DNA of 64,000 nt, taken from assembly GCA_017562135.1 (NCBI GenBank), contig QEYB01001046.1, positions 2,666,001 through 2,730,000 on the forward strand. The letters are read 5' to 3'. Of this stretch, positions 36,943 through 49,108 are shown one piece after another. The DNA is from Dipylidium caninum (lineage: Eukaryota; Platyhelminthes; Cestoda; Cyclophyllidea; Dipylidiidae). Each line of letters begins with the position of its first letter. Position 1 is the stretch's first letter. The notes below the pieces were generated by a model, which did not search any database, had not been told where the DNA came from, and worked only from the letters and a program-made list of their open reading frames with translations. Both the position numbers and the translations under genes were made by a program.

Positions 36943-39712
36943 TCACTCCAACAGCATGAGATTTGGGCGATACGTTTTGCATTCATCAGGTGTATCCCAA
37001 AGAGGATGAAGCATTGCCTCTGAAGTTTGGACACTTCCAGTAAGAATCATAGATTCCTCCTCAGTTTCAGCTCTGCCTTCGGCTTCAATGAAATAATCGC
37101 ATGGTTCCGTAACCAAACCCTTCTCGTAGCGACAGGGGTTTTGAAGTGTTTTACCGGACACTGCTCCCCCCCTGCCTGCCACTGCAGCCGGACTCATTCG
37201 AGGCACAAAGTCGTCAATATCGACATCAAATTGAGGATCCGGAGGAACGATGCGATTTTCGCGTGCGGGAAAGGAGAATTCGCCAAAAGATGAGGCCTTG
37301 CATGGTACTTCAGTCGTCTGTATGGCACAAATCCAGATCCATTGTGAATAAAGGCTTTGCGTTTGGTTTGGATCTTTTCAACCTTCTAATCTTACTGTAT
37401 TTCGGTGGCAAAAAAATGTTGTTAAACTAGCAACTGACGACGAGTATAAGATTAACATAGAAAAACAATGAAAAAACACCCAAATAGCACAGAAATGGAA
37501 GTGGTGCAATCAGTGGCGTAAATCTGAACAGAGTTGAGAAGGATTCTTCTTGCTTACCCTAAATCACATAAGCATAAATATTATATATAGTCGAATAATA
37601 CCATATATATGGGTTCTGAAACCAAAAGTATTTGAACAGGGGTTAACCGTCATCGTTGCAAGCAATTATCTCGAACCCGGTTACAAAGACTCGAAAGGAA
37701 ATAAACAGCATCAGCTTCTGCATTCATTTGTACTAAGTCCCAAACCTTATCCCAACTATTCAAGTTTATCTCTTTCATTTATTATTATTAATCATGTAAC
37801 ATGTTCTTCACGCAACTTGCAGCCCTGCACCTTAAATAGGCACTTCGGTGCAGGCAACGCAAATACATTATAAAGATCTGATTTACATGGCAGTAGAAAC
37901 CAACTTACCTGGTTATTCTTAGAACAACTGGAGGGGGTGCAAACTTCATCCCGCAAAACTGATGTTCTGCTGTTAACAGACGATTGAGAGAGTCGTCGAC
38001 AAGCATTGTTGGCATTTTCTAGCATGCTAATCACTTCGAGACTAATAGTGGCCTTGAAGGTGCGGAGGCGCTGTACTACAGTGTCCATAAAATGCATGTT
38101 CTTGTTTCCATAGTCTACTTCAGGATCGATAAAACTCGGCTCTACGGCTGTCCACTCAGAGATGATCTCCACAGCCTTAAAAACTACACGATCTTGTTTC
38201 TCAGTGGCGGTCACTGGAGGTGGCTTTGGTGCCGATGGTGTTACGGGTTTTCGACACTGCAAATTCGACGACGGCAGCTGTGGTGGCCGCCGAAGACCCG
38301 AAAGTGCGCCACGTGGATGTTCAGTAGTCGTGTTACTTTGGCGAGCATCGCTAACAAGAGGGAAAGAGAACTGTTAAATGATCCCCATTGGTAATGTTAT
38401 GCAGTAGTAAGGTTAAAAAGGGCTAAGACTAGCAAAATACTAACTAATCGTGTTAATGGGTATGTAGACTAACTCACGTGCCTAATGTGAGTCAATTATT
38501 TGAACTTTACTTGAAAGTAACTTATCGTAACCAAAAAAATCCCCCCTCGGTATTTTTTACTTTTAAGACATTTAACCAACAAAAACTCCTTACTGTAGTG
38601 AATTAAGTAGACGTACCGTCATTTCGATTGTCATTATCAAATATTAGAAACCCAAATACAAAACAATCAAACTTTACCATAACATTATGGTCTTAGTCAA
38701 AAATCCCCTCCTGATATATTCAACGCTTCAGGCGTACCATCATGGCCTGTTTCACGACGAAACAGCAGAGATGAAAAGCACGACACCATTCTTTTAACCG
38801 TGATGTGTCAAGTATTGGGGTTGTAAACAGAAGTAGATCAAATATAACAAACCCTCAGAAAAGGCACTCCAAACTTACAACTCGCCTCACCCCAACTACA
38901 GATGGAACAAATAAACCGGATGTATAGTGCAAATATTATTTGTTAAGAAGAATTGAAATCTTTACTGAACACATCCTACAGTTTTCCACTAAAACTGGCA
39001 AGAAGAAGGATTCTCGACACAAAATCGGCGAGCCCATAGAGGTGACTCCATTCGATATCGAGAAGAAGTGGAGAGAATAACTTACTTATGAATAATTTTG
39101 GACGCCTTGTAGCCAGTAGGGAATAGGGCGAGACTTACCCTGTCTACCCTGCTTCCCAGAATACCTTCAGTATTTTGATTTCGGCTATAGTCTCGTTGTA
39201 TCAAACGATTTTGTTTATCTAGGAGAAAAAAAAGCAATTGAAGGCCACATTGTCTAAGAAGTAGCACTTAAGTAACACCCTTCAACCGAAGTTTGTCCCC
39301 ATAAAAGTTAAAGAAATGAGCAATTCCATAAACAAATTATAGTTAATCATTTTGTAGAAGTAATTCCAACTTAAAATTAACGGATGAAGTTCAAGGGTTA
39401 AGGCAGCGCTTATTGTCCCTTTAACCCCAACAGGAAAGTTATTCTTAATTAAGCAAAACAATATGTAGACATTAGGGTCGGGAAACAGCCTTAATAATAA
39501 TTCATACGCTTCCTATAAAATTATTTTGGAGACGGACCCGACATTTTAAGTGTCAATCCAATTTGTGCTAGCGCTTAAGTGGTGGAAAACTTACTCAATA
39601 TGTAGGTGATGGGATGCTCGATGGGGCTCCGAACGGCAGCATTAGCAAGAGCCCTTTGTTGTCTTTCCTCGTAACGACGTCGTTTAATCTCTAAAATCTT
39701 CAGTCGATTCAT
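36943..39712 (-). CDS. unidentified multi-exon gene
   Basis: I do not recognise the product. Minus-strand exons supported by splice sites: 39712-39595 (start MNRLKILEIKRRRYEERQ), 39218-39139, 38350-37909 and 37317-36943 (stop). The first two join in phase, as do the last two. Between 39139 and 38350 the phase does not match (0 into 2), so a small exon is missing from my model or a base is in error. The protein starts with a basic helix, likely coiled coil. It then has a Pro-rich linker (PSAPKPPPV), a predicted helical block around FMDTVVQRLRTFKATISLEV, and an acidic C-terminal part with QFDVDIDDFVPRMSP, ending PNLMLLE. Function unknown; a scaffold or cytoskeletal role would be guesswork. Confidence 0.6.
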
Positions 39713-40438
39713 GCAGGATTTGTTTGTCTATGTATTCTGTAGACACAAATGCATAATCAACGGATGAACGGTCAATTTATACGCCACTTTATGAATATTT
39801 TTCTTAAAAAATATTCCTTTCTTTTAACAAAAACGAATTATTTGACTTACATGGCGATAAGAGTAAGATAAAGGACGCATATCATTAGGATAGAATGTTC
39901 AGATTTATTTACATCCATTTTTGATTGAAATCGGGAAGTCATAATTTATTTAAAATTGTATGGTGCTATGTGGCCATATTATTATCGATGTCCCACTACG
40001 ATACCACTACCAACAAATGTCTGGAGCAATTTATATTGCAATAATTTCGAGGTACGTGTAAAAAACCAACTTCAACTAATTGTCGCATATCGAATACCCC
40101 TGTTTTAATAATATCTGCCTTTTGGTGATGTAAGGAGTGAACTTAACAGCCTTGGAGATTATGACATAGCAAAATGTGGCTGTAGTGTAATAGGCACCAT
40201 AATTTTGTCTTGAGAAAAGCTAACATTTGGAATAGTCGCAAACCTTGAGAGGAATCACAGAACAATATCTCAAAAAAAAATACGGTTGACAAAAACCAAA
40301 AGCAAATAAAATAGCCTATTTAACGAAACATAAGAGAATACAGGAGAGACCTTAACAAGAAAATGCACATTCGCAAAAATTAACTTCGGTGAGCCGATAA
40401 AACCGCCAAAAAATAAAAAGTAGCGTGAAAGCAATAGC

Positions 40439-40444
40439 TTTATT
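40439..40444 (-). promoter_or_regulatory. poly(A) signal AATAAA of SPCS2
   Basis: TTTATT on the + strand, AATAAA on the coding strand, 73 nt downstream of the SPCS2 stop codon. Confidence 0.6.
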
Positions 40445-40516
40445 CGTTTGCTAAATGTAACAGTCAAAAAGGGAATAATAGCAATATCGACGCGGCGGTA
40501 CTCCGAGACGAAAATG

Positions 40517-41370
40517 CTACTGCTTCTTTTTAGAAGTAACATCATTACAAACATCGAGGATGAAGACCTCAAGATGATTGGTACACAGTTTACCCCTTTC
40601 ATCGAAAAAACAGTCAATTGTTTTAGTGGATTCAACGGTCGATTGACTATTTTTGGCACCATCCAGGAACGTGACAGTTAAACGATAGTCTGGGCTGTAT
40701 CTATAAACAAAAAGAAAATAAAGGAGAAAAGTTTCATACTTCTTTATCTGGGACGAGAAGGTCCATTTGTTTGGAGGATCAAGACCCGTTTGATCCGGCT
40801 GAATTCCAACAAAGAACGTGTTTCCTTCAACGAAATATGCGTGCCACGAGAGAATTGATGTGGTAATGAAGTATCTAACTTTAATTTAAGGATGAAACGA
40901 CGTCGAACAGTAAACGGATATCGTAGAAGAGAATACGACAGGGGAAAATAGGAAGTAACGGTTTGATACTGAAAGCATTCTACTTCAGTAATTGTGAAAA
41001 TGGAATTGGAACAGATTATTATCAGAGAAAAAGCACGGCACAATATCTTAGAAGGCACGGAATAAGTTTCAGGAAGGATACGCTATAATGCAAGCGATAA
41101 GGACGTAACGCGACTCCGGATATGGGCAAATATAATCATAAGCCAGCGCGATGATGGTGAAGAGAACTGACGCAGTGCACAGAATCAACCGCGTGTCGAT
41201 GAGACGAAAGCTTTCACATAAATTGTAGTGTGCTTTCATGATCTAAAAAAATCAGCGAAATGGCATGAAACCTCTTTCGTTGCATCATCCAAAGCATGTT
41301 TCGCTGCGTTTATATCCCATTTATTGATGGTGATCTCGCTGATCTTAGAAGAAGCCACGTCTCTAGTCAT
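40517..41370 (-). CDS. SPCS2: signal peptidase complex subunit 2 (SPC25)
   Basis: Four exons on the minus strand: 41370-41272, 41242-41082, 40874-40740, 40700-40517, giving 192 aa with all phases consistent. SPCS2 is a non-catalytic ER membrane subunit of the signal peptidase complex that helps link it to the translocon. Matching family features are INKWDINAAKHALDDATKE at the N-terminus, SFRLIDTRLILCT leading into the first membrane helix, and AYDYICPYPESRYVLIACI in the hairpin between the two helices. The cytosolic C-terminal part contains DPPNKWTFSSQIKKYSPDY and STKTIDCFFDERGKL. The protein is slightly shorter than vertebrate SPCS2 at the N-terminus. The last intron is 39 nt; the first uses an unusual GTTTCA donor. 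It is divergent from the ubiquitin-eL40 gene. Confidence 0.95.
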
Positions 41371-42316
41371 CGCTGGAGTGTTCAAATAACCGCCAACAAA
41401 ATAGGTCGAAACAAGAAAGTCTAACGCAAACGAGAAGTGAGCGAAAGACTATATCGAAGGTCGAATAATTACCTACATACGCGTTCATCGTATGAAGAAG
41501 GGAGTGCCATACGCAAAAAGAGTCAGTGATGAGAGATATTCGCACATCCTGAAGTTCCCAAAATAAGAATATCTAAATACACTAATAAAGTGAATTTTGA
41601 CATAGGTCATTATCATCCGTCAATTCACGCACATAATTTTTTTTTAAATTTTGGCCGATTAAAAATTAAATTTTTGTTTTACTTAGAAAAAAATATTTGA
41701 TGCAATTCTGAAGATTGTTACCCCTCTCAAAGCCTCTCATCAATTTCACCCAAGGTCACTGACATTTTCACGTAGGTTAGAGTTAATATAGGGTCGTTTG
41801 AGGGACCTACTACATTGTGGATATGTACTAATTCACAAATTGAGTGACAGTTTATTAATGGTGCTTGCATTCTAAAAACAGCAGTCAGACACAAACGCAA
41901 CGTACTCTGTAGGTGCACATGAATTATACCATATCATAATTTCATATTTAACGTATAGTTCGCAGCATTAGTGCATTGGGTTTGCTGTCCAGGGAAATAG
42001 AATTAATTATTTTCTGACATATGAGACGCAAAATTAGCCCTTTTATCCTAAACCTATCTTAATATAGTGTCTTTGCCCGACAAGGAAAGTAGTTCATCCA
42101 TACAGAGCCAAAGTGTTTGCCAGTAAAGAAATATTTGGTGCTTTAATGTTAATTTCAACACGTTGATGGCATTATATCCTTATTATATAATATGGAACAA
42201 TGAATTCTACATTATTAAGAGTTTTACCTAAACACCATCTACGCAGAGTTTTTATTTTTTTAGTTTTTTTTGTTTGAGCCGGTGTAAGGGCATTGGCGGC
42301 TTTGCCTCGCGTTTAG

Positions 42317-42721
<405 letters not shown>

Positions 42722-44294
42722 TGTGTGGGTCGACTTGTAATCTTTGGTATTCGAGAATATCATAGTGTGGACCATCAGTACAACATTTTATAAAGTTGGC
42801 TCTGAGGTCGGGTTGTTATGCCGTATAGGCTGTTTATTTTTTGTTTTATCGTGCAATATATGCTCGAAAGCGTCAATCCACTGAAGCTTGTCGCAGTGCC
42901 TCATGTCCCGTCTCATGGCCGATATTCTTCTTATAGAACCAATATTGTCCTTATATTGGTACAATTAGACCTTCTCATCGGTTTTGGTTTGATGGATATC
43001 CTGCTATTTTTGTTGATCATGGTAAACTAATGCATATGTTAATATTCATAGCATTTTCTCAAGCTCGTTTTGCAGTGCGGTATTTGTACCTTGCAAGGTC
43101 TAATTGTTTTGAGGAATTTGTACCACCAGGCGCCATTGTCTTGTCGTTCCACATTACTAAATGTAATATAGTCTAATGATCCACTTGATTTAGATTTAAA
43201 CATGTGGAGGCGGTTTGTTCATTGCCTTCCAGTTTTTGCGCGCGAACTGAGACGGAACTATCCTTGGTGGTATTCAATTTTGAGTATTGTGGTCAACTGA
43301 TATATTGTTCTTGGATCCTCTAAGTTTTGTCACTTGCGCCGTTGACGTTACTCACAGCCCTCGTCTGGCCTCATTAGTAAAACCTAACAATTTCATTCAA
43401 GCGGTTGGCGATTAGTTAGGTTTGGAAGTTATCTAGGGGCAAACCTATGGCGTTATTTTTGCCATCTTAAACAGATTCAATGTAATCATGTTGCTGTGGA
43501 ACGTGAAGGCACCGTGGAGTCACTTTTGTAAGGATCTTTCCTAGTTCGGCGGTAATGTCAATTTTTTATGGAAGGAGGAGAATGGCGATTAGAAATTGAG
43601 CTAATCTGGGTTGATAGCGTGAGCAATGCGCTAGTGCAACTTTACAGGGCGACCCAGAGAGTCTGGGGTTAACGAGAAAATTAGTAGTGATAACGGGTAG
43701 AAAGCTTACTATTATCCGTGTGGTATGGGCCCGGGTGTTTCTATGATACTGCGCAGTGCTTAGCTTTTCTGCGTGGAGAAGCTTGTTCAACGAAGTCGAT
43801 GAGGTTTTGCGTAATTCAAAATAATGTACCAATTTAGCGCGGTGCGGTTTTGTCCTTAATTACAGTTGACTGCCCACATTGTGCTCGTGAGTATGAAGTA
43901 AGTATCTGTTCACCAGTCCCTTCGTAAAAGTGGAACAATTAGATCACTTCGACAGAGAGTGGATGCATTATTAAAAATAACAAGAAGTCAATGAAGTTTG
44001 ATTGGCTAGCGAATCAAAATGGTTTATTTGTCGTAACGTTTTCACTTTTGCAGAAACACGGCAACGGTAATCAGCAACGCGGTATTTTTAGATTAGATTT
44101 TGGAAACAGTAGGCATTAGAAACTTTCTATTTATTTGAGTTGCTTTAACTTGTGGACAAAGCATGCACGGGTTTGTTTATCTTCATCTCTTCTTTGCGAA
44201 ATCTCCAGCTGGGTTATTTGGTTGACTTAAGCACGCCTTTAGCCATTGATGCGACGTTGAGGCTTGGCTTTGCGCCTGGCAGGCTTCGCTAACG
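42722..44294. other. intergenic region between UBA52 and GCLM
   Basis: No supported gene, repeat or RNA gene. I did not find a canonical AATAAA close after the UBA52 stop. Open frames are below 90 codons with no motif. Confidence 0.55.
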
Positions 44295-47200
44295 ATGCCC
44301 GAGTTCCCAAATGCCACGCGTTACTTCCTTCACACTAGCAATGTTCTAAAGTGGAATAACGTGCAGCTTGTAAAAAATCCATTTGTTGAGGTAAATGGAT
44401 CGTAAATGCCTCCAATTAGGATGTAAAATTGCTGCAATTATATCGATTTCCGTTGTTGGCATAATAGATACCGTTTTTGGCTACCCATAATTTGTTGGTA
44501 TATTTTACGGATTTGGGCAACGAATGCATCTACATACTCTTGATTTTCTCTTCTTTCTTCAGGTAGAAACCTGCATAAAAACTATCATGCATTGTTGGCA
44601 CACCCATCAAAAAAGGAGCCTTCAAGTGAGTGCTATAAAGTAAACTACGTAATTATAAACCTTGTGGCTTTTGATTTGTGTATCATTGTAGGATCAAGAG
44701 ACTATTTGCATTGCTTGCGACAAGCACAGAGACATGATTCGTGAATCAGAACGCAGTAACGTTATTGTATCTGCTAAACTTTTTCTTTTTACCGATGATC
44801 ACGGCTCCATTAGGCAAGCTGTTAATAAGAGTAAGTTGTCGTACCCTCTGCACATTTTTGGCATTCGATATGATCTTAAAATCCTACGGGATTTTGACCC
44901 ATTTAGCACTAGATCGTCTAGGTCTGGAAGACATGGAAACTTTGATCGTTACACTCTCGCCTGAACTTTCACGGGGTGCTCTTGTTGACCATCCAACTTG
45001 CATGGGCCTTCCATGGGCTCGAATTCCACAGAATACTGCTTCTAGTCTCCTCAAGATTTGGTCCGTTTTGGAGGAATTCGTTGAGCGCAATAAAATTTTT
45101 AGGCTGGGCGTCAGTGACATGACTGTCAGCGAAATGGAAGCTCTTTGCGCTGCCGTTAAGGTCGGTTTGACGCATTTCATTAGTTCCTTAGGTATTTTAT
45201 TCAAACTCGTAGCACCCACGAGTTAACGTTTCTTTTCAATCGCCGGTTGCTTCTATTGTATTTTGTACACTCATTAAAGGCATACACAAAGATAAGAGTA
45301 TAACTTTTATCTTGTTTAGTCTACACATGAGTGCACTATCGTTGTGGTTGATTGAATTGATCCGTTTTCTCACAATCAACAACTTTTAATCCGGTCGGTT
45401 CAGTCGGTCCTAATTTGTTGATTCTTAAGACTGGAATTAACCTACACATAGCTTTTAAAAATATGGCTTCCGGAAGCTGAATACTTAGGAAATCAATGAT
45501 CATTTATCATGATTTTCGCAAAGTGGTAGCTCTGTAAACTTTACTTCGATTTGTACTAGTCTATTTATTTTACAATTTAATGAAGTGAGTGTTTTGTTTT
45601 TATTTAAAATGCAATCTTCTGGTTTTTACCATTCGTGAACTCAAAAAGATTATTTGGTCGTATTATTGGTTCCAATTGGCAAGTCTTCAGGTAAACACGC
45701 TATACTTTTTCATTTTTCGCCAGTGTTATTGTTCGGGTATATTGTTTTCTAGCAAACCCAACGCACTGGCTGTTACCACAAACGTTTTCGTGGTCATAAT
45801 TTGAAAATATTTTCTAAAAGGCCGGCGGAAAGTATCTTTTGGCCTTTTGTTAAGTCCGAACTCAATGATTTAGGCACGAGGGTTTTTTCTGTTTTTACTT
45901 TCAGTCATATCCCTATCAAATAAAGTAATTGTTTTTCTTCAGTCGTGTGGTGCTATTATGCGATTTTTAAAGTATGGTGAGATACTGTTGTTAAGCGTTA
46001 TTTTGCCCACTTTTTACTGTACTATGCCTAAATTGTTGCACTAAGCTCACGCGTGTAAAGGATTATCTAACTAGATGATTCAGTACAGCCAAAGATTGAA
46101 ATACCCTCAGAAATAGGGCAGTTTATTTTGATAGTTATAACAATTGTCCGTTAACCATTTTAGACATCAATAAGGTCCTGTCCTTTACCATCATGGTCTA
46201 TTTGTTTATAGTGGTCTGTGTGTGAAAGCCACCAATCATGTATCAAGTTGTAGGACCCTATATGAAGGTAGTGAAGACATTCAAACACGAGCATATTGGT
46301 GTTTTTTTTTGTCCTGAATTGAGCCATTTTTTAAGCATGTAAACCTCGTGTTATAGTGAAATATTAAATATTTTTAAATATCACTTTTCAAATACACCTA
46401 TGGAAGCTTTACACATTATAGGTCACTTCAGGACGAAATGTTGAAGAAACGAGAGTTAGACACCCTTTATACCTTGACCCTTTAGTACTGATTTTGAAAC
46501 TAGATCCCGTTCATTTAATACTTAGAGGGTTAGCTGCGGAAGAACATCAGTTGCCGATACACGGATGTTTCAGGTTTGACTCATGTAGAAGTTAATTAGC
46601 TAATATCTCCAAACAGCGAATGTTTTCTCTGCATTTCCGACAAGTTATCGCCTTTCTTTGCAATTTAGGGTATACGTTTTTCGTAATGTACTTTTTAAAT
46701 ATGTAAAATCGGACACAGAAATAATGCCGTGTTATAGATGCCCTTGTTGAGTGTAATAGTTACAGTATATCCGCATCTAGTGGGCCTTACTAATACTTTT
46801 TCGGAGGATCTGGATTGGTCGTGTGACTCCTTCATTATATCATCTAAACTCGTGTTCTCTAACTATCTCCGTTGCATATTGATTTTGAAACCTCATTTAC
46901 CTCTTTTGACCATTAAGCGTCTTCTGTTAGTTTTTTGTTATTTTTACATTGACTAATATAATTCTTTAAGGTCTATACGGGTATCTGATTGAATTGATGT
47001 TTTTACGATTTGGGCCTCCATTATAAAGGAGATTTGACTTATAACTTATAATTTTAAAACATTTCTCTCGTCATATAGATTTATAAATCCCAGTTTTGAA
47101 AATACAAAGTATTTGAACTATTTTATCAAATAGAAATCCTCTCTTGGTCCTTCCCCTGTGAAACTGTTAACCTTATCCTCGAAATCATATTTGGTTCATC

Positions 47201-49108
47201 TGGTTTGTATTTCATTTTTAGGTACCCCTATCTTGTGTATCTGATTTACGAATTGGACTAAATGAGTCACTGCACCCAATTTATTGTTAGAGTCCACTGA
47301 TTGAATGTCAGTTTATAATAAATGGTCATTGTACCGGATCGTAAAGGTTTTATCCATGAGGAGATGCTTCCTATGCCTACCTAGACTTCGATACACTTAT
47401 TTGATATCATTATTGTTAGAGTCAACTATGTTACTGCAAGAAAGTGGTTAACACCTTTAGAGTCCCGAAGAAAAAAATTTCCTAAATTTGAATTGCCCTG
47501 TCAAAACCCGACATTCTTGTTTGAACGTAGAAGTTTAATTCACATCCCTTGTGCCACTGCATTCTGCCTTGTATGTATTTCGAACCTTTTACATATTTTA
47601 AGGTTTTGCCGTTTAAAGCACTTCTTAATTCCCTATCAGCGAACAAATCATGTGTTTGGGCGAAAAACTTTTTTGTAGCATTCTTTGAATGAAGGTAACC
47701 TATCCAATTCTCTTCCTTTTTCGCGACAGATTCCGCCTAAGGTGATTCAGGTCTTCATCGGTAGCACATGTTTGCTGGGGGAGGAACTGGAAAGTTTCGC
47801 TAAGCTGCACAATATTCAACTTCTCACTCACCATGACTCTGTTGGTAATTAGCCCTTTTTAGTCTCAATCAAATTATTTTGTTTATTGTTGAGAGGGAAC
47901 TTCGTCGACATTGTTTAGTTATTTATTGATACCGCTTTTTGTGCCGATTAGGGAAGTTTTCGATATCACGAAGGCCTTCAATTAGAATCATTTATACGAG
48001 TACCATTCATAAAACCTACTCTTGATTTTCTTCTATTATTTGTGGTTATTATCTTTACATATCGTCCTTTCTTTGGTTAGATTTATCCCTTTTTACGTAT
48101 ACTGCATTTGTAAAATTAACATAGGTAATTCACACTTCCGATCCGTTGGGCTCTCTGTAATTTGGTTTTTAATCAAAATTTGATGTCAGGCCAGAAAAGG
48201 CTTTTGCTTAACCTCATCGACACTAGTCATTGACAAAATTAGTGAAACAATATCGAGCTACTCTCGTGGAATTGAGACGTTTTTCTCATTAGTAATGCAA
48301 GAAAATCACATTAAAGGCGATTTTTAAGCTCTACCATTCTAGATTATTTGTGTGTTCATCGCAGCGTTAATCTTTTGTTGGTAAATTGACACAATCATCA
48401 CAGTGGTACACCCCGATATAAATAATGCGCGGTCAAGTATCAACAGGACGGTCTTGTAAACACAGCTTTGGTATAAACACTGGCTGCGACGTTTGAAAAT
48501 CTCACTAGACTTTTTTTGTTTGGAAGCTTATCGATGAATGTTACTTTATCAAGGTAACAATTGCTGTTGTTTCAAGAATGGTGTACAGATTAATGCACTG
48601 AGCACCAGCAAATCTGGTTCAACCGTGTATTTGTCTATAAGTGGTGTTTTATTTTCTGTCTTCCTTCTTTGAACAGGAAAACTGATCCCAGTGCTGTCTG
48701 CCCCAAATTAGGGCAGGTTTAAAACCTGACTAATTATAAATACACTGCTGCAACTTTATCGGAGGAAGACTATAAAGTTTTGTATTTTTAATATTAGGAA
48801 AAGAGCTAATAAAAGCAGTAGCGATCTGTCATCCTTCATAGACATGCTGCCGGAGGAGAAACTCCAGGCAGTAATGCGTAACGAGTTTGGTCCGGAGGAC
48901 GCGGCTGGCTGGAGGCCCCTCGTGGTTAGTGCGGTACGCGGAATACTACAAGAATCGAGGAGTTGTACGCTCCAAGGGGTACACGCTCTTTGCCGAACGT
49001 GATCTTCCTGTTCCTAACTCCGTTTCCTCCGAATTTCCTTCAGATTCCGTGGTTACCACTGCCGCCATCGACCCGTCCTCAGCAAATGGGGACCAACGCA
49101 CGTTTTAA
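44295..49108 (+). CDS. GCLM: glutamate-cysteine ligase modifier subunit
   Basis: Six exons: 44295-44390, 44563-44625, 44692-44830, 44907-45160, 47730-47844, 48842-49108, about 310 aa after one correction (human 274). GCLM binds the catalytic subunit GCLC and tunes the first, rate-limiting step of glutathione synthesis in the cytosol; it has an aldo-keto-reductase-like fold. Matching landmarks are YFLHTSNVLKW near the start, VSAKLFLF, RQAVNKTLDRLGLEDMETL across intron 3, FRLGVSDMTVSEMEAL, FAKLHNIQLLTHHDS, and the C-terminal WLVRYAEYYKNRGVVRSKGY. Introns 4 and 5 are long (2569 and 997 nt). In exon 6 the GWRP part and the WLVRY part are in different frames; removing one base at the CCCC run 48916-48919 joins them. 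The last 40 residues, rich in Ser, Pro and Val, extend beyond the vertebrate end. Confidence 0.92.

Noticed and set aside
40270..40662. 130-codon minus frame of hydrophobic character
   Set aside because: It is a shadow of the last SPCS2 exon and its 3' UTR in another frame; the SPCS2 reading is supported by family match.
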